64,000 nt of DNA from Echinometra lucunter (Eukaryota; Echinodermata; Echinoidea; Camarodonta; Echinometridae): contig CM057162.1 in NCBI GenBank assembly GCA_029962745.1, positions 6,140,618 through 6,204,617 on the forward strand, given 5' to 3'. A program made the position numbers and the translations under genes. Within the stretch, counting starts at the first letter, position 1. Each line of letters opens with the position of its first letter. The notes under the pieces were generated by a model. It saw only the letters and a program-made list of their open reading frames with translations, was not told the DNA's origin and did not search any database. Below, piece by piece: positions 56,154 through 64,000 of the stretch.

Positions 56154-56471
56154 ATTATAACCACATTGAAGGTTTATTTGATCATCAAGGCGGAGAGCTA
56201 TCCCTTGAGACCCATGGCTGCATCCTTCACATCCCCCCTGGAGCCTTAGAGGAAGAAACACCAACGAAGATAACCCTAGAGGTCCTTACAGATTTACCAG
56301 ATGACCTCGAGCTAGAAAACGATGAGATGGTTGTCAGTTCTGGTTTCAAGTGTCTGCCATCAGGATTACACTTCAAGAAACCTGTGAGGTTGACCATGCC
56401 ACACTGTGCCGTCCTCAGGGATCCTGGAAGAGTGAAGACAGTACTTCATTCATGGAGCCATCAGAATAAAG
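56154..56471 (+). CDS. NLR exon 20: ZU5 domain
   Basis: 318 nt, phase 1-1, acceptor tatttccctctag, donor AAAG|gtgtga. The protein reads FDHQGGELSLETHGCILHIP, then PGALEEETPTKITLEVLTD, SGFKCLPSGLHFKKPVRLTM and HSWSHQNKG. The opening 'G G.l.l...g..l.IPpGAL...t.itl' and the later 'P.g..F.kPv.l..p' are the ZU5 signature shared by UNC5, ankyrins, ZO-1 and PIDD. ZU5 domains mediate protein contacts and, in PIDD, autoproteolysis. The PIDD-type cleavage motif (HFS) is not seen here, so self-cleavage is not expected. Confidence 0.92.
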
Positions 56472-57056
56472 GTGTGATATGATCAGAGAATAGTGATTAA
56501 TAAGTGGAGATACTAAGAGGTTGGTCCATTCATGTCTGATATATGTATTATTTTCAATGAGGGCAGTGCAAATAGTTTGATGGTTTTAAATTATTGAGGC
56601 TAGCATAATATATTCAAGTTGGTTTAGTTCTACTTTTCAGCTAAGAAAGCTCCACAATTTGCAGTCATATGTTCTCTTGAATATTACTTTAATAGAGTAC
56701 ACGGATTTCCTCGAGAAGCTTTAGTTTTACCATGTTTACTCACGATATTAAGCATGCAGACAAAATGCGTGCACGCATTCGAAGTATCAACTTTACTCCG
56801 AATCTATAGCCACAGACGGTCTTATGATTTACGCAAAAACTACATCGTGGCGGAGTAATTGGTCAAAAGTCAGAGATTTTTTTTCTTACTTTATAATTAT
56901 CTACCTCATGCGATATTAATGAATGGATGATAATCTTTAAGTCTTTCAGGCACTGTTTTACGGCCTGTATCATTTTTATTTTTATAAATACCTTTCAAGA
57001 TTGTGTTAAATCCATCACATCTCGCTATTCTCCCTTTCTTTTTCTACATTGAAAAG

Positions 57057-57280
57057 CGGAACGCATTCCACTGACATCGGCAGCATGCACAGTATACTGC
57101 GATTACTTTGACTTTTCATTTGAACACTTCTGCAAGAAAGTCCTTACCGTAGGCGGGCCAGATGTGTTAGGAAAAGTAATGTGCTGCATGCCGTATCTGC
57201 CAAATACAATGCCTCCAAACAGGAAACCACTCATGGAGTTGCGGCTTCAAAATAAACCCAGTAAACATGGTAAAGGACTG
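57057..57280 (+). CDS. NLR exon 21: UPA-like domain
   Basis: 224 nt, phase 1 in, phase 0 out, donor GGACTG|gtaagt. It reads AERIPLTSAACTVYCDYFDF, then FEHFCKKVLTVGGPDVLGKV and MELRLQNKPSKHGKGL. UPA domains follow ZU5 in UNC5, PIDD and ankyrins and begin with a similar 'v.a.v.hFs.f' strand. Position and pattern support a partial UPA, but similarity is weaker than for ZU5. Confidence 0.7.
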
Positions 57281-57573
57281 GTAAGTACCTACCTGGGTGA
57301 GCACGTAACTTTTCGAAAGGTACAGTGAAATTCATTACAGTATTGTCTAAACAGCATTTTTTAAATTTACATAGTTAACTTTTTGACATGGACTGTCAAA
57401 ATACCCCTGTATAACATTTATGCTCCCTTGCTTGTTGTAAATGGTGCAAGGCCCTGGCAAATAATCACAGCTATGTGACGTTGCAATTTTGAAATCGCCT
57501 TTCAAACACACATGAAACTAAACTTTCAACAACAAAAAAACACAAGAAGACTCTGAATTTTTGAAACCTTATA

Positions 57574-57662
57574 GAAAAAAAAAAAGTATCACCTAAAGTA
57601 CAACCTGCATTGGATGAAGATGATGAGACGTATGATCGAACCAAAACAACCCATCTGACGGT
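57574..57662 (+). pseudogene. Decayed copy of the last exon's core
   Basis: The frame VSPKVQPALDEDDETYDRT resembles QPALDVDDEIMIERQDLT of exon 22, and the DNA 'gatgaagatgatgaga' parallels 'gatgtagatgatgaga'. Its phase does not fit exon 21, and the alternative phase hits a stop, so it is probably a dead tandem copy. Confidence 0.45.
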
Positions 57663-57833
57663 ACGATACGAATATTGTAAAGCCAGTAAATAAAAATAAG
57701 TATATCATGATAATTGCAAAAAAAATTCTGAGTATTGCAACTCTTAGGGATTTTAATTATTAAAGTTCCTCATAGTGTTAGCATAATTCTCCTTACAGTC
57801 GGAACTGCTATATCCATTCTCCTTTCTGATCAG

Positions 57834-58001
57834 AAATACACCAAAGGACGCCTCTATCAACCAGCTCTGGATGTAGATGATGAGATAATGATTGAACGAC
57901 AAGACCTGACAGTAACCTGTGATCATGTCGAGGAAGGCCAGAAGACTAAGGTTAAAATGAAGCAACTACCTGATAATTTGTTTAAGGATTTTGAATACTG
58001 A
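57834..58001 (+). CDS. NLR exon 22: C-terminal tail and stop
   Basis: The acceptor ttctcctttctgatcag gives phase 0, matching exon 21. The alternative acceptor at 57798 (ccttacag) gives a stop in the required phase. It encodes 55 residues, KYTKGRLYQPALDVDDEIMI to LPDNLFKDFEY, then TGA at 57999-58001. It probably completes the UPA-like fold. No Death domain follows, unlike UNC5 or PIDD. Confidence 0.75.
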   Translation, partial: KYTKGRLYQPALDVDDEIMIERQDLTVTCDHVEEGQKTKVKMKQLPDNLFKDFEY

Positions 58002-58615
58002 AAAAAAAGCCTCAAAACTTCTATTGGCTAATTAACGGTAAAGGCTTTGGAAAAAAATAAGGGATAACATAAGGCCGCATTGTGATAGTTCTATAATACG
58101 CAAACGCCTTTATATTCATCCGCAAACAAAATAGTGGTCGTCTATTCACTAGTCGCATTACGTTTATATTTTACGTACCTCAATGTCCAGGGGCCAGGGC
58201 CAGGGGGAGGGTTGGTTTGAAAGCCCCCACACCCCCCCCCCCCCACAATGTTGGCAAAAAAAAATCTATTAGCCTAAATAATTGCAAATTGCGCATTTCT
58301 TGCAAATCCATAAAACCCGAGGCCTTCCCCTGAACCCCAGCTCACTGACTCCATGATGTCAGCCATCCCCCTCCCCCGATATATATTTGTAGAAGAAAAT
58401 CTGAAGATTGTGTTTCTTTTAAATGTAGTAATATGACTTGAAGCCGATGGCGTAAAGAAATTTTTTTTACGCTTTGATAACATGATGAATAATCAGTTCA
58501 TGCTCTGATTTCCTCTGGCCTTGACCTTGGGAATGCTCTTTTATATAATATACCACAAACCCAGTTGTCCAAACTTCAAAAGCTTCAAAAGTCCGCGCAG
58601 CACGCATTGTCACCC
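58002..58615. other. 3' flank of the NLR gene; poly(A) site not identified
   Basis: No close AATAAA follows the stop. The first clear AATAAA I noticed is at 59704, beyond repeats. Poly(C) lies at 58231-58244. The 3' end of the transcript is therefore uncertain. Confidence 0.4.
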
Positions 58616-58619
58616 TGTG

Positions 58620-59130
58620 ATTATAAGGTTCCCACTTAGCCGAGTTATATTGGCGAGTTATGGCGAGTTTTTGCGAGTTGCCTTAAAGAGGTACTCGCAA
58701 TAACTCGCGTAAAACTCTTCTTGTAACTCGGGATAACTCGCGACAACTTGGCACGGCTCGGCCTAACTCGTTGCAGCTCCGCGCTGCTCTCCCTGAAGTC
58801 GCGAGCAGTTCCAAAATTTTTGAACAGTTTGAAAATTGTTACTGACTCCTCGTAACTCTAGCTGAACTCGCTAAAACTCGCTTAAACTCGAAATATACTC
58901 CCATCACTCGTAACAAGGTCGCACGGCACTCTTTATAACTCTTAATAACTCGCCAACTTCAAGGATACGCGAGTGCTATTCGAGCTTCCAAGAGTCGAGT
59001 GCGAGCACGGCGATTGTGCCGCGAGTCATGCTGAGTTGCCCACGAGATTAGCACGACTTAGATCGAGTACGGCGAGTTTCCATCGATCTACGCGAGTTTC
59101 GCATGAGCATGAGCAGAGTGCAGGGCGAGC
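58620..59130. repeat. Repeat dense in CGAGT/ACTCG pentamers, inverted halves
   Basis: Dozens of 'gcgagtt' or 'aactcgc' motifs occur. The first 60 bases and the last 150 bases are mostly in GAGT orientation and the middle is in ACTC orientation. Tandem decay or a subterminal-repeat-rich transposon are possible. No gene is evident; the reading frames follow the repeat. Confidence 0.75.
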
Positions 59131-59134
59131 ATAC

Positions 59135-60220
59135 CATAATTGTCCGCTGGCCTATTAAAAACACAGTAATTTTCATTTTTCTAGAAGTATTTTTAAAGAT
59201 ATTTTTTAGAAAAACATATTTTATATTCAACTTTAAACGCATGTGCCATGTGCACATACAACCAACTATAAGCTATCGCCTCGGCTCATGAGTGTCGATC
59301 GGAGGGGGGGGGGGCACTGGCATAGGAGGGGCGGCCTGTATTATCACCTCCCAGTCAATCACCGTTAAAAGTAACATGGTCCCCTCTTAAGTAAAAAAAC
59401 AAAAACAAAAACAGAAGAAAAAGATTTTCTTTTAAGCTGTTATTATCACCTGTTCTAACCGGATTGTGGTCCTGACAATACCCTGGAACAACAAACTTCA
59501 TGAAACAATAACAAGAGTTCAAGTTTAAAACAAAAATATGCAGAAGGTATTAATAAAAACAATAGAATACATCAGCATTGAAATCACTTTCATTTTTCTT
59601 TCATAATAATATTTGTTACATTTACAAAATAATTTTCATCTCATTAACTTCATAACTTAATTATCACTCGAAATATGTATTTGAGAATATTAAATGAAGA
59701 AAAAATAAAGATTCACTTGAAATAATGATTGATTTGTATTCTTGACGCGATTTTAGAGGTCTGTGCAAAATTTCTGAGACAGGTATCGCAGGACAACTTG
59801 GATCAAAACATGGACATAAACAGATATAAAAAAGAAAAAAAGAAATGATTTCAATTCTTATATTTTGCTTATAAATATCTTTTGCATGTTTTTGACTTGC
59901 AACTTTTCTATTGTATTTTTTTTCAGTTTGCTGTTTCGGGGTATTATGTAGACCACTGTTCGGTTAGAATGATGATGATAACAGCTTCAAAGTAAAGTTT
60001 CTGGTGATAAAGCAGAAAGGAAATGCAGTTTTCCATTCGTTTTGCACACAAAACTCAGATATTTTTAGTTTGGGGCTGACATGAGGTAAAAAAAAAAATT
60101 ACATGACTTGGTTTAAACGGTACAACCGATTTTCATAAACTTGGTATAAACAGTACACAAGACTTGAAAGGAAAAAGTCAGAAAGTGGCACGGTGTGAAA
60201 ATAATGTAGTGGATCTAATT
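59135..60220. other. AT-rich intergenic DNA; no gene recognised
   Basis: A short open stretch at about 59757-59830 (reading VCAKFLRQVSQDNLDQNM) follows a possible acceptor, but nothing else supports an exon. Poly(G) is at 59304-59315. Confidence 0.4.
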
Positions 60221-60224
60221 GCGC

Positions 60225-61020
60225 GGCGAAAATCGTCTAAAGGTCGAGTGATTTAAGGCGCTTCGTTGCAGCGTCGTAACAGGCGCCTGCTGTTATTAGA
60301 GGGGGGGGGGGGGGGGGGGGCAGAGCCAAACATTTCCCGGTAACTCTGTCTAGAATTAGTGGCGTAGCTAAGATTTCAGATTAGGGGGACGGTAGTGACC
60401 ACGGGAAGCGCGCTCAGTAAGTGTTTCACACGATTCACGTGCTCAACACCGCCCCCTAAAGTGAAATCCTAGCAACGCCACTGATTCTGGACATAGTTAT
60501 GTAATGTAATGTAAGAGGAGCGGGAGCAGACAAGGAATAATTCAAAGAAACATCGGAGCTTCCGCGCTTAGAATTTTTGGTTCTGCCCCCCCACCCCCCC
60601 CCCCCCCCCCCCGATAACAGGCAGAGAATGTAAGAAGAGCAGGAGCAGACAAGTAACAATTCGAAGAAAACGTCGGAGCTTCCGTGCTTCGCGCGGGAGG
60701 GGAAAACTCCCCCTTTATAGGGAGCGCCTTTCGCGCGCTCATGATGCAGTATTAAAGTGTTTCGCACACTTCGCGTGCTCATACCGTCCCTTAAAATGAA
60801 ATCCTAGCAAAGCCACTGATTCTGGACTTAGTTACCGGGAAATATTTGGCTCTGCCCCCCTCCCCGCGATAACAGGCAGAGGACGTATCAAGATGAGCCG
60901 GAGCAGACAAGGAACGATTCAAAGGAACGTCGGACGGAGCTTCCGCGGTTCTCGCGGGGTGGGGGGGGGGGGGGAACACTCCAACCCCCCCGCCCCCCCC
61001 CCCCCCTCCTCTAGGGAGAA
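60225..61020 (+). repeat. GC-rich composite repeat units with poly(G/C)
   Basis: Successive units share 'gataacaggcagag', 'ggagcagacaaggaa', 'gtcggagcttccgcgcttc', 'cgcgcgctcat', 'aagtgtttcgcacacttcgc' and 'gaaatcctagcaa(a/c)gccactgattctgga'. At least three units lie here, each ending near a poly(G/C) run. The block opens at 60237 with the tRNA-like 'aaggtcgagtgatttaaggcgc'. Further units in both orientations are at 62480-63960. Confidence 0.88.
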
Positions 61021-61419
61021 AAGAAGAAATGATAATATAAGGATAACGTACGAAAAGACGGAAAGTGAAGAAGATAGGAGGGAAAACAATGAGTAGCATA
61101 AGAAACTTGGAAAATAAATTATTTTGCTAAAAACAAGGAATGGCATATTGAAAGATTTATAAGACAAGTAATAACATAATGAAAGAGTGAAAGAAAAAGA
61201 TTGAATAAAAAACAAAGAAAAACAGTAAAGACAGAAAAGAAGATGTAAGGATAGAAAGCAAAGAGTAGCACAGGGAAAGTTTGTAAATAGAAAGCTAGAC
61301 CGCCCCTCAAGCACATGACTTGTTGCCAGATGTACCACACACAGCGAAATCGACTGCTTGCAAATTTGCTAACTCAGCCTGTTGTCCACCTCTATTAGCA
61401 TAGTCATAGAAAAATGCTA

Positions 61420-61770
61420 TGCAGCTAGCCCGGCGGCACGGGCGCCGGGTGCGCTTGCGCATAGTCGATGGTCGGACAGCGCTAGCGCTCTGCATGCAGG
61501 CCGCTTTTCACCAAAAATGCAGCTCATTGTAGCGGATCAATTGATGCGGCTGGAACGACGTAACGAAAAATATGCGAAGCTTTGGAACGGATTTCTGTCT
61601 TCTTTTTTCTCGATAAGAAGAAAATGCTATGCTTTGGAACGGTTTTCTTTGTTCTTTTTCTCAATAAGATAAAACAATGCTTTGGAACGGAAATTTGAGT
61701 GTAAAAATGGGGGTCTTCTCCGCGGCACATACCCATCACACATTATATACTGAGTGCCCCCCCCCCCCCG
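61420..61770 (+). repeat. Second copy of the 3880-4180 repeat
   Basis: Shares 'ctagcccggcggcacgggcg', 'cttttcaccaaaaatgcagctcattgtagcggatcaa', several 'ctttggaacgg' and the 'attatatactgagtg' poly(C) end with the copy at 3880-4180, about 57 kb away. Confidence 0.85.
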
Positions 61771-61774
61771 GGAT

Positions 61775-62475
61775 AGCGAGAAGTCGCTCATCTAGCGCCT
61801 TTCGCTCAAGCTGATGACATCACCGGGGACATCACAAGCATAGCCAGTGTGACAATGACAATGATTGTATTTCTTTGCACGGCCCCTCCTGGGGGCATGG
61901 AAGAAATATAACAGGTTATAACAATGGCAATGATTAGCATAAGAAAAATACAAAGGGAAAAAGAAACAAACATGATAATAATAAACATAATTATGTACAA
62001 TATGTACAGTATAAGAGCAATAATAGTGTGATGCACCCCTGAGTAGTAAGCGCATCAAATTCCTTGTGATAGAATTCTAGAAAGAACGCGTATTTCAAGG
62101 CGCGTACGCGTGTCTCAGTTTTTACGCACTAGAGGTAAGTGATATGATGCAGCCAAAATGCTAGTGCTGCACAATAGAGTTTTATCAGTGCTGCACAAAA
62201 AATGCACGGCTGGAAGGTTGCGTAGAATTAAAACATATGAACACGAGACATGCATACGCACTCGCTATTGGCTACATCCTTGAACCCGTTTGATAAAGTT
62301 CTGTTTCCTCTGTCCACTTTCTCAGTGCTCCATCACTGTCCATGGTACATCCAGTATCCCGCTTGTATTGTTCTTTCCTTTCCCTTTGGTGAATTCATCG
62401 CTGATAACTTTCACTTTGTTAAAACATAAGGTCTAAAAAAAACTACAGTTTAGATCCTCCAATTCCTTACGGGGT
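61775..62475. other. Intergenic DNA; nothing recognised
   Basis: AT-rich with no coding frame of note. The text 'ttttatcagtgctgcacaaaaaatgcac' repeats part of itself around 62160-62210, a minor local duplication. Confidence 0.4.
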
Positions 62476-62479
62476 CCGC

Positions 62480-63960
62480 CCACTTGACCGAAGGCCCGCG
62501 AGGCCGAAGGTCCGCGAGACCGACTTTTTTTTTTTGTATCTTATTTTCCTTCATCAGGTGCCGCGGTCGAGTGGTTTAAGGTGCCTTGTTGCAGCGGCGT
62601 AACAGGTTGTTATCAGAGGGGGAGGGGGGGGGGGGGCAGAGCCAAATATTTCCCTGTAACTCCGTCTAGAATTAGTGGCGTAGATAGGATTTCAGTTTAG
62701 GGGTGCGGTAGTGAGGGAAGCGCGCTCCCAAGGGGGGTGCAGGGCTTCTCGCACACACCCACGCGAGAAGCGCGGAAGCTCCGACGTTCCTTTGAATCGT
62801 TCCTTTGAATCGTTCCTTGTCTGCTCCCGCTCATCTTAATACGTCCTCTGCCTGTTATCGGGGGGGGGGGGGGGCAGAGCAAAAAATGTCCCAGTAACTT
62901 AGTCCAGAATCAGTGGCTTTGCTAGGATTTCATTTTAGGGGGCGGTAGTGAGCACGCGAAACACTTGCGAAACACTTAATACTGAGCGCGCGAAACGGCT
63001 CTCTGGGGGGGGGGGGGGAGGTTGCAGGGAGGGGGAGTTTCCGCTACTTACAGTATCAACTTACGTTGCCTAATTTCACTGACACTACTTAATCATTAAC
63101 TCTACTCATTTGACGTTAATTTTTATGGTAATTCTGCTTCATGATCTTGTGCATTTAATGTTTAATGCCCCCCCCCCCCCATTTCAGGCAGAAAACGTAA
63201 GAAGAGCGGGTGCACACAAGGAACGATTCAAAGAAACGTCAAAGCTTCCGCACTTCGAATATTTCTCCCCCCCCCCCCCAATAACAGGCAGAGAACGTAA
63301 GAAGAGCAGGAGCAGGTAAGCAATTCGAAGAAAACGTCGGAGCTTCCGTGCTTCGCGCGGGAGGGGGGAAACTCCCCCTCATATGGAGCGCCTTTCGCGC
63401 GCTCATTATTAAGTGTTTCGCACACTTCGCGTGCTCATTACCGCCCCCTAAAATGAAATCCTAGCAAAGCCACTGATTCTGGACTTAGTTACCGGGAAAT
63501 TTTTTCTCTGCCCCCCCCCCCCCCCCCCCGATAACAGGCAGAGGACGTATTAAGATGAGCGAGAGCAGACAAGGAACGATTCAAAGGAACGTCGGAGCTT
63601 CCGCGCTTCTCGCGGGGGGGGGGGACACTCCGCCTCTCTGCACCCCGCCCTGGAGCGCGCTTCCCGTGCTCACTACTGCCCCCTAAACTGAAATCCTAGT
63701 TACGCCACTATATTCTAGACGGAATTACCGAAAAATATTTGGCTCTGCCCCCCTCCCCCCTCTGATAACAGGCACCTGTTACGCCGCTGCAACGAGGCGC
63801 CTTAAACCACTCGACCGCGGCACCTGATGAAAGAAAAAAAAAAAAGTCGGTCTCGCGGGCCTTCGGCCTCGCGGGCCTTCGGTCTCGCGGGCCTTCGGAC
63901 TCGCGGGCCTTCGGTCTCGCGGGCCCTCGGTCTCGCGGGCCTTCGGTCTCGCGGGCTGTC
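62480..63960. repeat. Inverted cluster of the GC-rich repeat with tRNA-like heads at both ends
   Basis: The left end (62484-62620, 'gcccgcgaggccgaagg', poly(T), 'catcaggtgccgcggtcgagtgg') is the reverse complement of the right end (63770-63960, repeated 'cgcgggccttcgg', poly(A), 'ccactcgaccgcggcacctgatg'). Between them lie units of the 60225-61020 family: minus at 62640-62870 and 62885-63000, plus at 63180-63290, 63290-63530 and 63530-63770. Confidence 0.85.
62560..62620 (+). promoter_or_regulatory. tRNA Ser/Leu-like SINE head (A box)
   Basis: 'ggtgccgcggtcgagtggtttaaggtgcc' resembles the 5' half of class II tRNAs (tRNA-Ser/Leu: GTGGCCGAGTGGTTAAGGC). Related heads are at 60237-60290 (+) and 63772-63825 (-). 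No matching B box is found nearby, so this is a SINE remnant and not a tRNA gene. Confidence 0.55.
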
Positions 63961-64000
63961 ACCTTCCTTACACTATTCCAACCAGTCTTTTCGGGCCTTG

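Larger units (their letters stand above)
12315..58001 (+). other. NLR immune receptor gene: 2A-Death-NACHT-LRR(n)-ZU5-UPA, 22-exon model
   Basis: Joining 22 predicted exons gives 5,970 nt, a multiple of three, encoding 1,989 residues. All junctions use AG acceptors and GT donors with matching phases. Domain order is: 2A-like motif (residues 18-26), Death domain (about 31-119), NACHT (about 205-800), a leucine-rich exon (799-850), twelve repeated leucine-rich exons (851-1592), a linker (1593-1649), an acidic exon (about 1650-1753), ZU5 (about 1754-1859), UPA-like (1860-1934) and a tail (1935-1989). In the NLR family, LRRs sense ligand, NACHT oligomerises and Death domains recruit partners. Which exons are actually used, and whether the array is alternatively spliced, cannot be read from the sequence. 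Confidence 0.85.

Noticed and set aside
59757..59830. Possible extra exon reading VCAKFLRQVSQDNL
   Set aside because: No upstream partner in phase and no donor that fits. The gene model already ends at a stop at 58001.

Overview
The window is metazoan nuclear DNA, most likely from an echinoderm and probably a sea urchin. Four things point there: introns, many non-LTR retrotransposon and Penelope relics, frequent long poly(dG/dC) tracts, and above all one large NLR-type immune receptor gene whose first coding exon carries a 2A-like 'ribosome skipping' motif (GDIETNPGP). To my knowledge that arrangement is known from sea urchin NLR genes. The species cannot be fixed from sequence reading alone.

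Layout. 1-2.6 kb: a broken LINE on the minus strand. 3.0-6.9 kb: GC-rich inverted-repeat (foldback) DNA, one arm of which carries a tRNA-derived SINE with an 11-bp target-site duplication. 7.4-9.8 kb: an RTE-type LINE interrupted by a Penelope-like element with a GIY-YIG domain, both on the minus strand and both broken. 9.8-12.3 kb: no gene seen. 12.3-58.0 kb: one plus-strand NLR gene, which I model as 22 coding exons whose splice phases all fit (5,970 nt, 1,989 residues). 58-64 kb: a CGAGT-rich repeat, then a dense field of GC-rich repeats with tRNA-like SINE heads and poly(G) runs.

The NLR gene reads: 2A-like N-terminus, Death domain, NACHT ATPase with a hydrophilic insert of about 160 residues between Walker B and the TTRPW motif, one diverged leucine-rich exon, twelve near-identical 61-62-codon phase 0-0 leucine-rich exons, two short exons, a Glu/Asp-rich exon, a ZU5 domain, a UPA-like domain and a short tail. 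Such a protein would be expected to sense a ligand through the leucine-rich solenoid, oligomerise through NACHT and signal through Death and/or ZU5-UPA modules. The 2A-like start could influence where the protein goes in the cell.

The leucine-rich array is an active-looking repeat factory. Exon plus intron units recur every 1.16-1.18 kb. A block of about 7 kb holding two exons is duplicated. Exons have been lost, leaving scars in which one intron joins the next. One exon looks like a gene-conversion mosaic. Differences between exons fall mostly in two short windows that correspond to the exposed positions of the LRR beta strands. Several non-autonomous DNA elements (a 20-bp perfect-TIR element, an 8-bp-TSD element of hAT type, and a minisatellite-armed foldback with 8-bp TSD) sit in the introns. 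Because uninserted paralogous introns lie next door, their exact ends and target duplications can be read directly.
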